From contig JBHGNT010000009.1 of assembly GCA_043228905.1 (NCBI GenBank), positions 15,438,001-15,502,000 of the forward strand: 64,000 nt of DNA. The letters run 5' to 3'. The DNA comes from Azolla caroliniana. Its lineage: Eukaryota; Polypodiophyta. Shown here piece by piece: positions 45,306 through 57,690 of this stretch. Below the pieces are notes generated by a model that saw only the letters and a list, made by a program, of their open reading frames with translations, did not search any database and was not told the origin of the DNA. The translations under genes were made by a program, and so were the position numbers. The stretch's first letter is position 1, and each line of letters starts with the position of its first letter.

Positions 45306-47549
45306 AATACTATCACTCTCCACTGAGTCCGGCACATACCTGAGCTAAAGAGGAGTCTAGTCTCCATCTGCATGCTATCTGAAGTGGGGCACTGAACGAC
45401 TCTCAATGAGTCGTCATGGATGATGTACCAAGGAAATTTGAAAATCGGGAGCGGATACAAATACCACAACATATATCCACAGATGACCATCAATCTAGAA
45501 GAAAAATTGAATGTAGTTCAATCGTCAGATTCGAACTTATGCCATGGCCGACTAAGCCATGTGTCCCAAGCCGGACTGGACCAACTGATGGCGATTAGCT
45601 ACATCTGCGAGCATTGTCGTTATGGGAAACAAACCTAAAGTCCACACTCTCTTCATTACGGGGTAGTATGACAACCCCTAGAACTAGTCCACACATATAT
45701 ATGTGGACTGTAAAGAATTAGATGGATTCTGTGCAGCGGAAGAACTGTGTGTGTAGAGAGAGAGAGAGAGAGAGCTCACGATTACAGAAAATCCAAAAAC
45801 TGTATAACAAAGGACGCAAGAATAACCAACAACTACAAAGAGAGGGAGAAGGTGCTTATGTAGTCACCTTCTCTCTAAGTTCTCTCACTAGTATCGCCTC
45901 TTGGGAAAGAGGTCGTATCTTAACTACTAAAAGAATATGTGTCATAGGACATTAACTTCTATGACACACTAGTTATTATACAACGAGGTGGGAAGTTCAC
46001 ACTCTTGAGTATCATAGAGTGTGTTCCCACTCATGGGAAGTTGAGTTTGATTCTCAACATGGACCATGCCTGAAAGGTCACTAGGAGGCTCCCAGTACTT
46101 CATCACATTCGTAGATGATTGTACTTGGAAAGTCTGAGTCTATTCGATTAGGTCGAAAGAGAAGGCACACGAGGTCTTCACTCGGTGGCTAGCCGAGGTG
46201 GAAAGCCAATCAAGATATAGAGTGAAGACACTCTGCTCCAACAACAGAGGTGCGTACACCTCCCAAGAATTCAAACAATACCTATCCGGAAAAGGGATCC
46301 TACAAGAAAAGATCGTTCCCTATACCCCCATGCAGAATGACGTGACGAAATGCCAAGAGAGGGTGATGACAATGCTCTAGCAATCTGGACTAAAGCTGGA
46401 ATTTTGGGCTGAAGCATTGAAAATGGTAGTATATTTGATAAATCTATCGCTATCGAGAACAATACAGCTCGAAGCGCCACAAGCACTATGGTCAGGCAAA
46501 CACCCGAACTATAATAGGATCCGTATATTCAGATGCGAAGCCTACACATTCATCCCGCAGGAGAAAAGGACCAAGTTGACGCCCCATGCAGTTAAGTGTA
46601 TATTTCAGAATTGATTACAACTTTGGATATCGTCTATGTGATCCAGAAAACCGGAAATTAATCTAGAGCAACGACGTAGTCTTCAATGAAGACTTCGTAC
46701 TCTCCCACCTTAACCAGCCTACACAACTCTACAAAAAGGTCTCATTTGACCTTGATAGATTGTTCGTAGAAGGGCCGACTAACCGGGCGAAATCGGCGAT
46801 TCAACAAATAGTTGAAATCAACCTAGCTAACAACCCCCCTATCGCCGAATCCTATTGCAGGCGTGAGTCATCCAAAAGGACTCTTGAAGATGGTTCAAGT
46901 AATGACGATTAGACACTAGAACCAATCGAAGAATCCGAACTGACCAAATCGGCACCCAGGAGATCCGAATGAGTTAGCTGGCCAACAAAGTTTTATCAAC
47001 CAGGTGTTGACCACGATGATATCTTCTCACCCTTCAGCTCTACTCGGAGTCGTGCCGATAGAAGACCTAGAGCTTGAGCAACTAGACGTAAAGACAACAT
47101 TCCTACATGGAGACTTGGAAGAAGACATCTATATGTCTCAACCGACAGGTTTCACGGAGACGGGGGAGGAAGGTCACCTCGTGTGCCAGCCGAAAAAAAG
47201 CCTTTACGGCTTAGAACACGCACCAAGAATGTGGTACGAGAAGTTCAACTCCGACCCATGTATGTACATTCAACTACTAGCCAATGAGTCCTAGATCTAC
47301 CTGATCCTATATGTTGACGACATGCTCATCACCGGTAGCGATTGAGCCGAAATTGGAAAGCTAAAGCAAAGCCTTCATGAGAAATTTGCGATGAACGAAC
47401 TTAGACAAGCCCAACACATATTGGGCATGCAGATAGAGTGAAATTGGACAACAAAGACCCAACGACTCTCCCAATCAGACTACATCCGAAAGGTGTTGAG
47501 GCGCTTCAATATGGAGAACGCAAAGCTAGCACCAACACCGCTTCTGATG
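45306..47549 (+). pseudogene. A-like copia pol fragment (N)
   Basis: Plus strand. Protease end and pre-integrase (NLCHGRLSHVSQAGLDQL, CEHCRYGKQT) lie at 45330-45708, then a solo LTR. Integrase (GGSQYFITFVDDCTWKV, LSGKGI, LEFWAEALKM, YNRIRIFRCEAY) follows at 46065-46620, then linker. RT spans 47004-47549 (DVKTTFLHGDLEEDIYM, YGLEHAPRMW, LILYVDDMLITG). It stops at the motif APTPL, where the LTR of element E begins. Many stops and deletions; RT start and RNase H are missing. Confidence 0.83.
45709..46059. repeat. solo LTR in N integrase
   Basis: TGTAAAGAATTAG...TTCTCAACA, 351 bp, flanked by TGGAC on both sides (45704-45708 and 46060-46064). It contains a (GA)n tract near 45755-45773. Removing it joins the integrase sequence cleanly (GGAC, then CATGCC). 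Strand not determined. Confidence 0.9.
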
Positions 47550-47982
47550 TGTTGAGAAGCAAGCTCAACATGGGTCGGATCGGCTGAACAAGTTGAGAGC
47601 CGGATCAGAGAGCCAGATCCACAAGGAGTTGGCAGACCGTTAGAGGCCTACACTCCTAGTTTAGTAGGTAGTTATAGCATTAGGGGCCTACATTCCTATG
47701 TTAGTAAATAAGAATATTATGGGGCGACTTAGTGTCAGGCTCATTCATGAGCATTAAAGTACTAATAGCACTTATGTCAGCCCACGGTCAGGGCTTGTAT
47801 AAAAGTGCTCTCTAAGCACACTTGTATGTACAGAGCGCATATTATTTTGAATAGAGTTTTATCTTCTGCTCTCTCTATCTCTCTTGTATACTGTGTATCT
47901 CCATTGTTTCTTTGTTTTTTCTCTAATGTTGTCCGACTGAGCCAGTTGTGTTCTACTTCACTTCCGCACATATATCTTTTCA
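47550..47982 (+). repeat. 5' LTR of copia element E
   Basis: TGTTGAGAAGC...CTTTTCA, 433 bp, immediately followed by the primer site. The first 21 bases form an inverted repeat, as in element 0. TATAAAAG lies at 47798-47805. Confidence 0.88.
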
Positions 47983-49443
47983 TGGTATCAGAGCACAGGG
48001 GTTGAGAATCCTCTGATGCCGACAAGCATTTCAACACAGAGAAACCCTAATCCCCGGACAAGAACCGACAAGAAGAAAATGGATAAAGGAATGGGTGGTG
48101 CTCTTCCGACGGAGAAGTTGGATAGAAGCAACTACGTGTATTGGGAGTACAAGATGTAGTAGTACCTGTTCGGGCATGGTTACTGGAGTTACATCCATGG
48201 AGAAAACAAAGTAGCGCTAGCCTTGCTTCCTATGTGCACGATCAAATGTTGGGCTACATTCGGCATACAAAGAAGCCAAAGGAGGCCTGGGAAATCCGTG
48301 ATGCCTTGGGGTCCATCAATATGACGGTGGATGAGGACGAAATGGTGCAGATTTTCCTTGGTGGTCTAGCTCGAAGGAACGGGTCACTCCAGACGACTAT
48401 TTGTATGAGGGAGAAACCACCGTCGTTTTTCGACCTGGAGTCAATGCTTATGGTTGAAGAAAACCACGCAGGTGTGTCAAGGAGCACACAATCTAATTAT
48501 CGGATGTTGTACATGGAGGCGGATAGGCCTCCTGGTCATGGAGAACGTGGTGGATCGGCACGCAATGGTGGCGGCCGACAAGAGCACAATCCGAGGCATA
48601 ATCGACATGCTGACAGTAGTTCCAAACCCTCAACAAGCAGGGGAAGTGAAGGCCACGACAGAATGCTGGTATTGTGGTTGAAAATGCCATAAAGAGTGCG
48701 AGTGCTAGAAGAAGAAGACCGATTCGAACAAATTTGGATCATGCAAAGTTGAACAAGGAAATCAACAGCGATTGCGCTATGCTTAAGGATCGAACCAAGG
48801 TGGAACGAGCACAACCTTTGTGACAAAGCACAAGGCAAACTCGATGAAGACAAGCACCTCGAAACCAAACCTTTATGGTATATCGATTTCGGAGCGTCAA
48901 ATCACATGATGAGCCACGAAGAGTGGTTTTCACATTTGGAGAAGCCAGAATGATGAGGGGTCGTCGAAACTAGTGATGACTCCACACATCCCATCGAGCA
49001 TGTCGGTGATGTCCCTTGAGCCATGTCAGACAGAAGGGCAGACTAATGAATGTCTTGCACGTCCCAACAATCACCAAGAACTTAGTGTTGATCGGATAGA
49101 TCGTCGACCAAGGGATGTAGGTCTGATTCACCCACCTTGGCTGCTTCATCGAGGAAGAAGGGAAAATTATTGCACAAGCATGATGAGAAGGGAGGATGTT
49201 CATCCTTGACATAAACATGTGCATTGCAATGTTCGTGAAAGGACAAAAAGTCAAATTGTATATCAACTTATGACATAAGCGTATCGTTCATGTCAACTTC
49301 CAGCAGCTTTAAGAGTTGCAAAAGAAACAAGTTTGCTCAACTTGCCAAAATTCAATGGCCAGAAGGACCAAGTTTGTGAAGCCTGCTAGCTAGGGAAGCA
49401 ACACCGACTTCCTTTCCCCAACGAGCGAAACCGAAGTCGAAAT
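47983..49443 (+). pseudogene. copia gag, protease, pre-integrase (element E)
   Basis: Primer site TGGTATCAGAGC at 47983-47994. A likely gag start is the ATG at 48078 (MDKGMGGALPTEKLDRSNYVYW), then stops and frame changes. 48141-48692 carries gag (WEIRDALGSINMTVDEDEMVQIFLGGL). Protease near 48870-48900 (YIDFGASNHMMSHEEWF) has Phe-Gly-Ala at the active site instead of Ser/Thr-Gly-Ala. The pre-integrase region lies near 49260-49400 (HVNFQQL, CSTCQ). It ends at 49443 against another LTR start. The same family as element 0 is suggested by LTR similarity. Confidence 0.82.
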
Positions 49444-49692
49444 TGTTAGGAATATATCCCTCCTATGGGAAGAGTCGACAGGTCGGACACAGAGAGCCAA
49501 CAGTTGAAGAGGAGGAGCCAACTGGTCGGAGCGGGAGTCAACAGTCGAAGACAAGGAGTAGCTGATGGGTCAGGCTTAGAACCAACAGTCGATGTCATAG
49601 AGAGTCGACAAGAAGAGTTGACTATAGACAATCCAAGTCGAAGACAAGACCGACTAATCGGCCCAATTAGATAGTCGGCTAGTTGAATCGAC
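49444..49692 (+). repeat. LTR-like fragment
   Basis: It begins TGTTAGGAATATATCCCTCC, like other copia LTR starts here, and is rich in GTCGAC/AGTCGA words. It ends abruptly where the RT of gypsy element G begins. No matching second LTR was found. Confidence 0.5.
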
Positions 49693-50548
49693 TACTATTG
49701 TGCCAGCAGATTTGTCCCAAAAAATGGCTAAGGGCCTTTGCATTACTAGGGGTTTTAGCTTCGATAATGGCCTTGATTTTGTTGGGATCCACTACGATAC
49801 CGTCCTTGCTCACTATATGCCCGAGAAGGGCTCCGCTTGTGACCTTGAACGCGCACTTGGCTAGGTTGAGGCTAAGGCGCAAAGTACAACATCGTTCCAA
49901 ACATAACCTTAGATGGCTCAAGTGATCCGCTTGTGTCCCATAGACTGCAAAGTCGTCAAGGAAGACTTGCATGAACGCCGGGATGAAGTCGCCAAAAATC
50001 TCCGTAATGGTGCGTTGAAACATGGTTGGGGTGGTCTTTAGTCCGAACATCATTACAACAGCTACAAAGACTCCGCCCCATTCAGTTACGAAAGAGGTTT
50101 TTTCCCGATCCTCCGGGTGCATATGCACTTGGTTATACCCGCTAAACCCATCCAGAAAACTGTACATGTCGTAGCCTGCAACTGTGTCTAGTACGCTATT
50201 TGTAAATGGCAAGGGAAATGTGTCGGTAATTGTGACTACATTTAACTTGCGGTAATTGACACATACCCGTATTTTGCCATTTTTCTTCAGTACGACCACT
50301 ATTGGGCTAAGCCACATTGCTTGTTTGACCGGCCGAATAAACCCATCATTCAAAAGCTTGTCAATTTCCACTTTTACGTGTCCCGCGTAGTTTGGGTTCA
50401 TGCGATAACGTCTTTGTTGAACTGGTTTCGCATCCGTGGGCACATTAATTTTGTGTTGGTAGAATTTTGGGTCTATTCCTTTCATGTCTTCATGCGACCA
50501 TGTAAAGACATCCTTAAACTCCCGTAGCAACTCAGCCATTGCCCTTTT
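49693..50548 (-). pseudogene. gypsy RT, element G
   Basis: It starts at ATG 50539, four codons after the stop that ends gag-protease, in the same frame. RT motifs are PVQQRRYRMNPNYAG, GKIRVCVNYRKLN, FLDGFSGYNQVHMHPED, MMFGLKTTPTMFQR and VFLDDFAVYG (catalytic LDD intact). 285 codons are open without a break. The 3' end is cut at 49693, so RNase H and integrase are absent. Confidence 0.88.
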
Positions 50549-53290
50549 TTAGCTTGGCGTCAGGTCCTTTGCGATTGATACTAGCCTTGGTGCCTCGGTT
50601 GACCCTACATTGATATCCTCCAAAGCCAACGTCGTGTCTCTACATGAGATCTCCATCTCTCTCTCGAATGCCTCCCGTGCTCTACTCAACTCCAACACAG
50701 ATTCAGGGTCTAGTTCGTACTCGTCCTTGTTCGGCGTGCTCATCGGAATGTACTCGCTAGCGGCCTCGAGGACGTCTATTTCAAATAACGGGATTATTTG
50801 CGGATTTTCGTCTAGATACGCTTTGAGTTACCTAGACCTTGTTTCGTCATCGACAGAAGCTAATGTAGTTGTGTTGCCAGATTTGCTTAATATTAGCAGA
50901 CCGCAACCATGGTCTTCCTAACAAGATCGGATACGCCCCTGGAGCGTCCAAAGCCAACACAACTACAAAAATTTCAAAACCATTTCCGCCAATTACAATT
51001 GCTAGCTTCTAGATCAACCCTTGTCAGGAACAATACTAAGATAGAGAAATACTATCAGGAACAGTACTAAGACAGAGAAGGAACTAGTACTAAAAGATGA
51101 GGATTAGTACTAAGGGAGGTGTAGAACTCTCGAGAGAAGGAAAGAGAGAGAGAGAGAATGATGATAACAAAGGATATATATTATGTTAAGAGAATATACA
51201 ATAGTAGCTAGGAGGCTTAAGACTGGCGTTGAACCGATTTGGTTCGAAATAATGCCTTGTGCCTCCTTTTATAGTGTTCTCAGGAGTACTCCTTAAGTTT
51301 CTAGAATGTTCAAGAGAAATTTGGAATATACATCAATTTTGTATAGTAAAACTGAAATGAAAATAATATCTTTTGTGTTACAACATAGAGCTCGACCCAT
51401 GTAACATAAGGTCATGGGTTCGAGTCTTGGCATATTATGATAACCTTAATGGTTTGACGGAACAAGTGTCTGCCATTTGGAGCCAAAATGGGCATGCTTC
51501 CCATTCGGTAATACCGAGGTGCTTACATGTGGTTTTACTAATCACATTCACCCCGGAGCCGCCGTCGACAATGCATCCCGTGATTTCCTGCCCTTGTGGC
51601 ACCACCTTGAGGGCTAGGTTATGGTGATCTACTACCACAGGGCCGGTGCTAGATTTTGTATAGTTCACAGAGATCTCTAGTTGATCTGTGCCCCGCATAC
51701 AGTTTTCCATGGTCTGTCAAAATCGAGGGATGAGTTTTAGTAATTTATCCATGGTCAGTGTAATTTCGCACTCCGCCAGTGCTTGCCATATCGGCTCTGG
51801 CGTTAGGGTCGAGCCTTCCCTATGTGTGGCAGTGGGGCCGGACTCTTGCCGCATGCGTTCCAAATTGGCTTCATTCACGTTCTCTACCCAAGCCAGGGCA
51901 ACTTTGCAAATCTCGTCTTGCTCCGCCCAGTCTGTGTTTTTCGCTTTACTGCATGTTGTGACCTGCTAGACGTTTGTTGTGATCGTATTCACAGTTGGCC
52001 CTTTCCCTTTATCACGTCGTGGGCACTGAGTTGTGTAATGACCTGGTTGTTGACAAACAAAACAGTGCATGTTGGACTCATCTTTTTCTACAACCGGGGT
52101 TGCGGTGGTCTCCACAGGTGCTGTTTGTTCTTCCCAGGTTCGCTAAAACTGCATGTTGTTGCGAGGCTTCGGGCGATACTCTCGACGCCTACCCTGGCGA
52201 TGTTCCTCCTCCGAGCTTTCTTCGTTATTACGTTGGTTTCGTGATTGGCGATTACCCTCGTACGTACGGGGGTCCGTGTGTCCACCGCGATTGTTGGTGG
52301 TACGCCCGGTATCGTAGCGGCGCCCTCCCGAGGATTGTAGCGGTCATTACTCGGATTCTCATCTTCTTCCTGCTTCGCCTCGTCGAAATAAGGGTCATCA
52401 TTGCGACGGTGGCGGTACGGCCTTCCTGCATGTTGATTCCACTACGTGTTACGGTGGCGCTCCTCCTGCCCGCCGTGGTCGTTATGGTGGTAGTGTCTTC
52501 GCGGCTCAATACAGCGGACTGACGGTGTTGGCCTATTCAGCATGTTATATATGCACTGGTCCATTGTGTGTGCCTGGGAGTGACAAATGGGGCAATGTAT
52601 CCGCATATTACACTCTACCGTGGAGTGCTCTGAGTTCAAGCAGATCGTGCATTCAATGACCTAGCGAAAACGGTATTCCTCGTCCCTAGGTAGTGCCCGT
52701 CGTAGTGATGCCATAGACAAGCCCTTGTCCTCCTCTTCTAGCTCAAGCTGCAACGCCCGTTCTATGACTGTATCCGCCGTTTGGCCATGAGATTTTACGT
52801 ATTTAATGTTGTTTAGAGGGGTCGACGTAATGCCGCCAAAATGTTTCTTTTGCCTCATCCTCCATCAAACCATGTGTCAACTGTCAATCTAAACTCTAGA
52901 ACCGCAATCTGAAGTCAGCCTTGGATTCTTGCGGTAGTTGTTTGATTGTATAAAATTGCCCGATGATCTCGCGTTGCAGAATGCTTCGATGAAAGAAGCG
53001 TAAAAATGAGGATTGCAGTTGGTCGAAGGATACGAACGCCTTGATGTCGAGCTGGGAGTGCCAACGGGAAACTCGCCCATCCAAGGTTAACCCAAACTCT
53101 GCGATTTTTGATGCGTGGGCTTCCGCTTCCTGAAATCGCTGCGACATATGATTCGCGTTCCAAACATTCAGGAATGACCGAGCGTGTCCCTCGACGTCAG
53201 TATCTCCGTTGAAGCGAGGGTATGAGAAAACCACTACGATCGATAGACTAGCGCCTAAGGGAGTACTGCCGACGCGAGGTGGGGTTGTTT
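50549..53290 (-). pseudogene. gypsy gag-protease, element G
   Basis: Gag at 53234-52860 (RFNGDTDVEGHARSFLNVWNANH, FVSFDQLQSSFLRFFHRS, QLPQESKADFRLRF) has a stop near 52896. An Arg-rich region follows, with a knuckle CFVCQQPGHYTTQC near 52050. The protease DGGSGVNVI lies near 51570, its flank continuing (CPFWLQMADT) to the solo LTR and resuming after it (AYPILLGRPWL, near 50930). The frame ends in a TAA at 50549-50551 (DLTPS-stop), with pol in the same frame after it. Several stops and frame changes. Confidence 0.84.
51022..51442 (-). repeat. solo LTR of the J type, in G protease
   Basis: About 421 bp, ending TGTCAGGAAC on plus. Flanks accct and acctt could be a 5-bp duplication with one change. 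Read on minus it aligns with the LTR at 63328-64000: same TATA region (ctataaaagg), same aaggcattattt and gccagtcttaagcctcctagc words, same short CT tract. It also carries a tRNA-B-box-like stretch (ggtcatgggttcgag, 51411-51425). Confidence 0.82.
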
Positions 53291-53426
53291 AGGAAGTGGT
53301 AGTTTGACTATACTGGTCCAGTGGAGATAGGACGCAATGACGCTCTGTTTGGTGAGTGTCGATTCTAATGTATACTCTGACAGAGACGGGACGCAATCAC
53401 TAAGACGTGGTTTTCGCGTAGCACGT

Positions 53427-54052
53427 TGTCGTGAAGATTTCTGGCTATAGTGTGAAACCGGGGTGGAATGGGCAAGTCGGTGGTGTGCAACATATGCACA
53501 TGTATAGTAGGAAACGGTGTATAGAATAAAGGGGGGAGTATTTATCCCACATTGTAACGTCTCTCCCTCCTTGGGCTATAAAAGGAAGGGACAGGTCTCT
53601 TGTGAGGGGTTGCCCATTTTGAGTTGTAAGGGTATACCATTTTGTAGAGGGTCATTTTGTTAAGAATTTCTAGGGTTAGTAACTATCTTGTGGTCTTCTT
53701 CTTCTTCTCCTTCTTGAGAAGCTGGGCGTAGTAGCCATGGCGGCAAAGCTCTGTTAGGGTTAATGTCTTTTCTTCTGAGTGTAGCCCAGCTCGAAGCCGG
53801 GGTTGTATCTTTCCTTTGTAATATATACACTTGTATCTGTTTGTGCATATTGGTGTATCCAGTGGTATCGGGAGCATAGCCCTTCGTTCCTTGTGCATAA
53901 GAGTCAGTGTCATGCGCACGCTCTCTCTCTCTCTCATGTTTGGTTGCCTCCGGGTCGTGTCCGGAGTCTGTTTTCTTGGCTTCCCTTTTTCCCTCGTCTG
54001 AGACCCCCGTGGTCCCGCCCCTTTCTACACGCACACGTGTAATAACGCGACA
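53427..54052 (+). repeat. 5' LTR of element H
   Basis: TGTCGTGAAGATTTC...AACGCGACA. TATAAAAGG is near 53577. Compared with D, a block after position ~25 differs (cagtcggtggtgtgcaac), so H and D LTRs are subfamilies. Confidence 0.87.
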
Positions 54053-54090
54053 TCTTTGGTGAACCCGATGTGAAAGGGCGGCAAGGGAGA

Positions 54091-54990
54091 ATGGAGTTGG
54101 AAGAAGACGACTTCAGGTAACTTTTTTTCGAAGCGGTGAGGGAGTTTGGACGAGCAACAACAAGAAGAGAGACGGCGCAACAAGTTGTTGAGCGAGTGGT
54201 CGAAAGAGTCAGCCGTTTCAACGGGGACAAGGTCCAATTCTACTTGGGAGCCTACAACGCGGAAACAGAAGAGTGAGACCTAGACGAGGCGTTGAGGCTG
54301 GAGTTCTTCTGTCGGGTCGTCGTCGCCCGTATGCACGTGGAAATGAAGGAGCTCCGAGAAGCTCATAGTTCGTGGGAGGCCTTCGAAGAGGCGCTCTTGC
54401 AAGCATATGGAGGACGACGGAAGAGCCGGGGACAACACGGCTTCGACCAATCGGTGGCATCGGCGAAGACCTACCGGGGCACAATGAAGGCGTTCTGAGA
54501 GTTCGAGCGACGACTTGCTCGGCTCCCGAAGTGGGAACAAGGTTTGGTGGGGGCGGACAAAGTCCTATTGTTCGTTAAGTCGATCGACGAGCAGAATGGG
54601 AGGCCATCAGGATTGAGCTCGAAGCCGAGGACGGAGTGAATGGCCTTACGGAGGACTGGTCAAAGTTCGGAAAGGTATGCCAATGGCTAGATGACGAGCG
54701 GGCCGAAAAGCCTAGGAGGAAGTCGTGCGAGGGCGTGCCATCATAGCGGGAAGAGGCCGAGCAGCAAAGAGACTCAGCAAGGCTCGGCTTCGGGGCCAGG
54801 TTTGCGAAGGCAGACATAGCTCTCAAGGCGATGCTCGAAGTAGAGGAAAGAACGAGGCCGCAAGCCGATGCCGAGGAGACGGACTTGCCCCACGAGATAG
54901 CAGAAGATTGGTACGACAGTACCACGGGAGAGTGTGCGGAACAAAACGCCCTCTCATCTTGCGGAGACGGAACGGCCAAGGACAAGGCGG
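54091..54990 (+). pseudogene. gag-like region of element H
   Basis: ATG 38 bases after the LTR. Homologous to D (MELEEDDF, VERVSRFNGDK) with stops near 54118 and 54274. The longest clean part (54280-54498) holds LRLEFFCRVVVARMHVEM and SWEAFEEALLQAYGG, which resembles the central gag helix of Ty3/gypsy elements. Further pieces (EFERRLARLPKWEQG, KVLLFVKSIDEQNG) continue to about 54600 and then lose coherence near 54990. No zinc knuckle of the usual CCHC type was seen. Confidence 0.65.
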
Positions 54991-55939
54991 AGATACCGAT
55001 CGCAGAATCGGAACGTTGGGACCGGCGGTTTTGGCCACGTCAGCCCGAAACTCCGGACATTGGAGAAGCAAGCCCAGGCAGGGCTTGCACGATCGGTAAG
55101 GAGTCGACCATCGACTACGAGGAGCCGGTGGCTATGGACAAAGGCGCAAACATGGCGGGCGGTTCTACGCGCCACACTTGCTCCCAAGACAATGGTAGTC
55201 GGGCCCGAGTGCCCAGGTGAGTCCCAAGAGGAGGAAGGCGGCGGCGTGAGACCAAGAATCGCCGCTGAGACGATACGAGGAAGGAGCGGACAAAAGCCCT
55301 CGAAACCGATTCCGGAGAACTCGGCATTCGGGCCCTTATGCCCACGTGAGACCGAGGAGATGGATGACGATATCAAGGAGTCCTGGCACGATGCCAGCGA
55401 AGATGGATGGGAAATGGCCCGCAAGGACGTGGGCGAAGGAACCATGAAACGACCCGACCAGGGACCGAACCGCGCAGCACTCCGATTCGGGTGGGGCGCG
55501 ATCCGGTCGTGGATTGTTCAACCGGGGCTAGAATCGGCATGAGGGTGCCGATACGGGAGAGGGTGTGGAACAAGCCGTCCTCTTTTACATGGGGAGAAAG
55601 ACCAACCGGGTGAAGGTCGGGAATCAAAAGGAAGGTGATCAAGGGTTCAGAACGAATCCGGCGGGATCGACATTGGAGCCGAAACTCCGGACATTGGAGA
55701 ATCAAGCCCAGGCGGAGCTTGGTTTATCACAGAGCGGATGCTCTCCACCGACACCACTAAAAGGGTCGGTGCCTTGGGACGAGTCGCCGGAAGACGTTAG
55801 GAAATCAGTTACCCCACATCTTGACCGAAGACTTCGGCAGTTCAAGCCAACATGACAACGTGAGACCGAAAGAGAAACAAGAGGGTAGGGGAGCGTAAAG
55901 GAGGGATCAACGGCGACGGGGAGAAACGGAAGGAGAAAG
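54991..55939 (+). other. GC-rich non-coding interior of H
   Basis: No retroelement domain. The segment 55722-55870 matches D at 30972-31130 (ccaccgacaccactaaaaggg; catcttg...cttcggcagttcaagcc). Open frames on both strands here are not supported by motifs. Confidence 0.5.
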
Positions 55940-56985
55940 GAAGGCCGGTCCTATGGGATCCTCACACCAATCTAGAGACACCGGCAGTTTAAGCCGACGT
56001 GGCAACGTGAGACCGAGTAAGAAGGATGGTGGCGGCAGGAAACAGGACCCGGCAATGCGGAGTGACGGTCGGCCCCGGATGAGAGCCGGGCGGAGCAGAC
56101 TTCCGGATAACCGATCTGGAAGGGAGGAAGAGGCAGGCCTAGAAGAGGCTAATAACCTGTACATTGGTACCACAGGAGGGAACGGTGTGGTGCGAGCCAC
56201 CCTCCCGACATGCGAAGAAGGAAGACCCGGGATAAGGGTTTAGGGTTTAGCCCGAGGAGGATCCTCCACACGAGTTTTAGAGACTCTGGCGATTGGCTGA
56301 GAGCCGGCGTGAGACCTAAACTGATGAACGGTGGCGGCGTGGGGACGAAGGCAAAGGACTGCGGATGGGCGGTCTACAGAGATCCTCACACCGATCCGGC
56401 AGTCGGCTCGAGTGCCGGCATGAGTCCTATAGGAGAGATGGGGGGCGGCAGGTGAACGTGATCGGATGATGAAGGCAGAGCGGCAAGGAGGTATCGGGCC
56501 GGCGAGGCGGCCACAAACCACAACTAGACCTTCCGGCAAGATGGAAGGAAAAGAAGGAAAAGAAAGACCAGTCGCATGGGATCCTCACACCAATCCGGAG
56601 ACACCGGCAGTTCAAGCCAACGTGGCAACGTGAGACCGAGTGAGAAGGATGGTGACGGCAGGAAACGGGAACCGGCAATGTGGGTAGTGTGGATAGGGCG
56701 ATCCTACGACGATCCTTACACCAATCCGGACACACTGGCAGTTCAAGCCGACATGGCAACGTGAGACCAAGTGAGAAGTATGGTGGCGGCAGGTGAACGG
56801 GATCAAGCTAAAGGGATGGCAATCGGCCACTAACCGAAACCGGGCCGGAAGACAACGCGGAAGGAGGGAGAAGAGAAAGAAAGACCTATCCTATGGGATC
56901 CTCACACCAATTCGGAGACACCGGCAGTTCAAGCCGACATAGCAACGTGAGACCTAGTGAGAAGGATGGTGGCGACAAGAAACGG
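55940..56985 (+). repeat. six diverged module copies in H
   Basis: Modules near 55955, 56257, 56382, 56578, 56704 and 56896 share the same core as in D: GATCCTCACACCAATCCGG ... GACGTGGCAACGTGAGACC ... AAGGATGGTGGCGGCAGG. Order and spacing resemble D but are not identical. Confidence 0.82.
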
Positions 56986-57150
56986 GAAACGGCGATGCAG
57001 GAAGAGCGGACCAGGAGCCAGCAAGGCCGGAGTTGATGGTGGTCAAACCCTTACCAGCCGGTTACGATTTCGAGAGGAAGCTGGTGAGGGGTAAACACGG
57101 AGTGGAACAAGAGACGTGCGAGTGGCCATCGAGGGCTGAAGCAAGCACGG

Positions 57151-57690
57151 GTGCGGGATGGCATTCGGCACAAGCGGTGCCGACCAAGGAAGGCGGAAGA
57201 TGCTAGACGGCACAGTGACCATAGAAGGAACAAGGAGCGTGTATTAGGGTCACCTAAGGACCGAAGAACGAACGCGCATTCGGGGAATGATAACGGCACA
57301 CGGGAAGAGCCTACGGAAGGCGAGTGCGGAGCAGAGAGAGTCGGCACGCAGAGGTGTCCGGGGTGCGGAAACTATTGCACCAACGGAGGGACATGCGCGG
57401 CATGCAAGGCACGGAATCCGGCATACAACCGAAGTGACCAGGGTTGGGATCAGAGAACATACATGGCGAACAAAGGAGGGGTGACCAGATCGGCAACGGT
57501 GTTCGGGAGGACCGATCGTGGAAGAAGGCGCGAACGCCGGATATGGGCGGGGCCGGTAAGGAGCCGGCGAGACGGTCCAGTGCCGATAAGGTGGAGGACC
57601 CGGTTAATCACCATCGCCGAAATCTCTCATCCTTTTCCTTTCTTGGCACATGTTGGTGGATGTGCGGTTTGGTGGGGGTGGATGTCGTGA
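57151..57690 (+). CDS. hypothetical Cys-rich frame near the 3' end of H
   Basis: 179 codons open from an ATG at 57151 to just inside the right LTR. The N-terminal half is basic (KRCRPRKAEDARRH). The centre has two Cys pairs, CPGC and CAAC, about 11 residues apart (CPGCGNYCTNGGTCAAC), a spacing that could bind zinc as a ribbon. The remainder is Arg/Gly-rich. It may replace the missing gag knuckle as a nucleic-acid-binding piece, or be chance in GC-rich sequence. No homologue recognised, and D has no equivalent that I can see. Confidence 0.3.
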   Translation: MRDGIRHKRCRPRKAEDARRHSDHRRNKERVLGSPKDRRTNAHSGNDNGTREEPTEGECGAERVGTQRCPGCGNYCTNGGTCAACKARNPAYNRSDQGWDQRTYMANKGGVTRSATVFGRTDRGRRRERRIWAGPVRSRRDGPVPIRWRTRLITIAEISHPFPFLAHVGGCAVWWGWMS

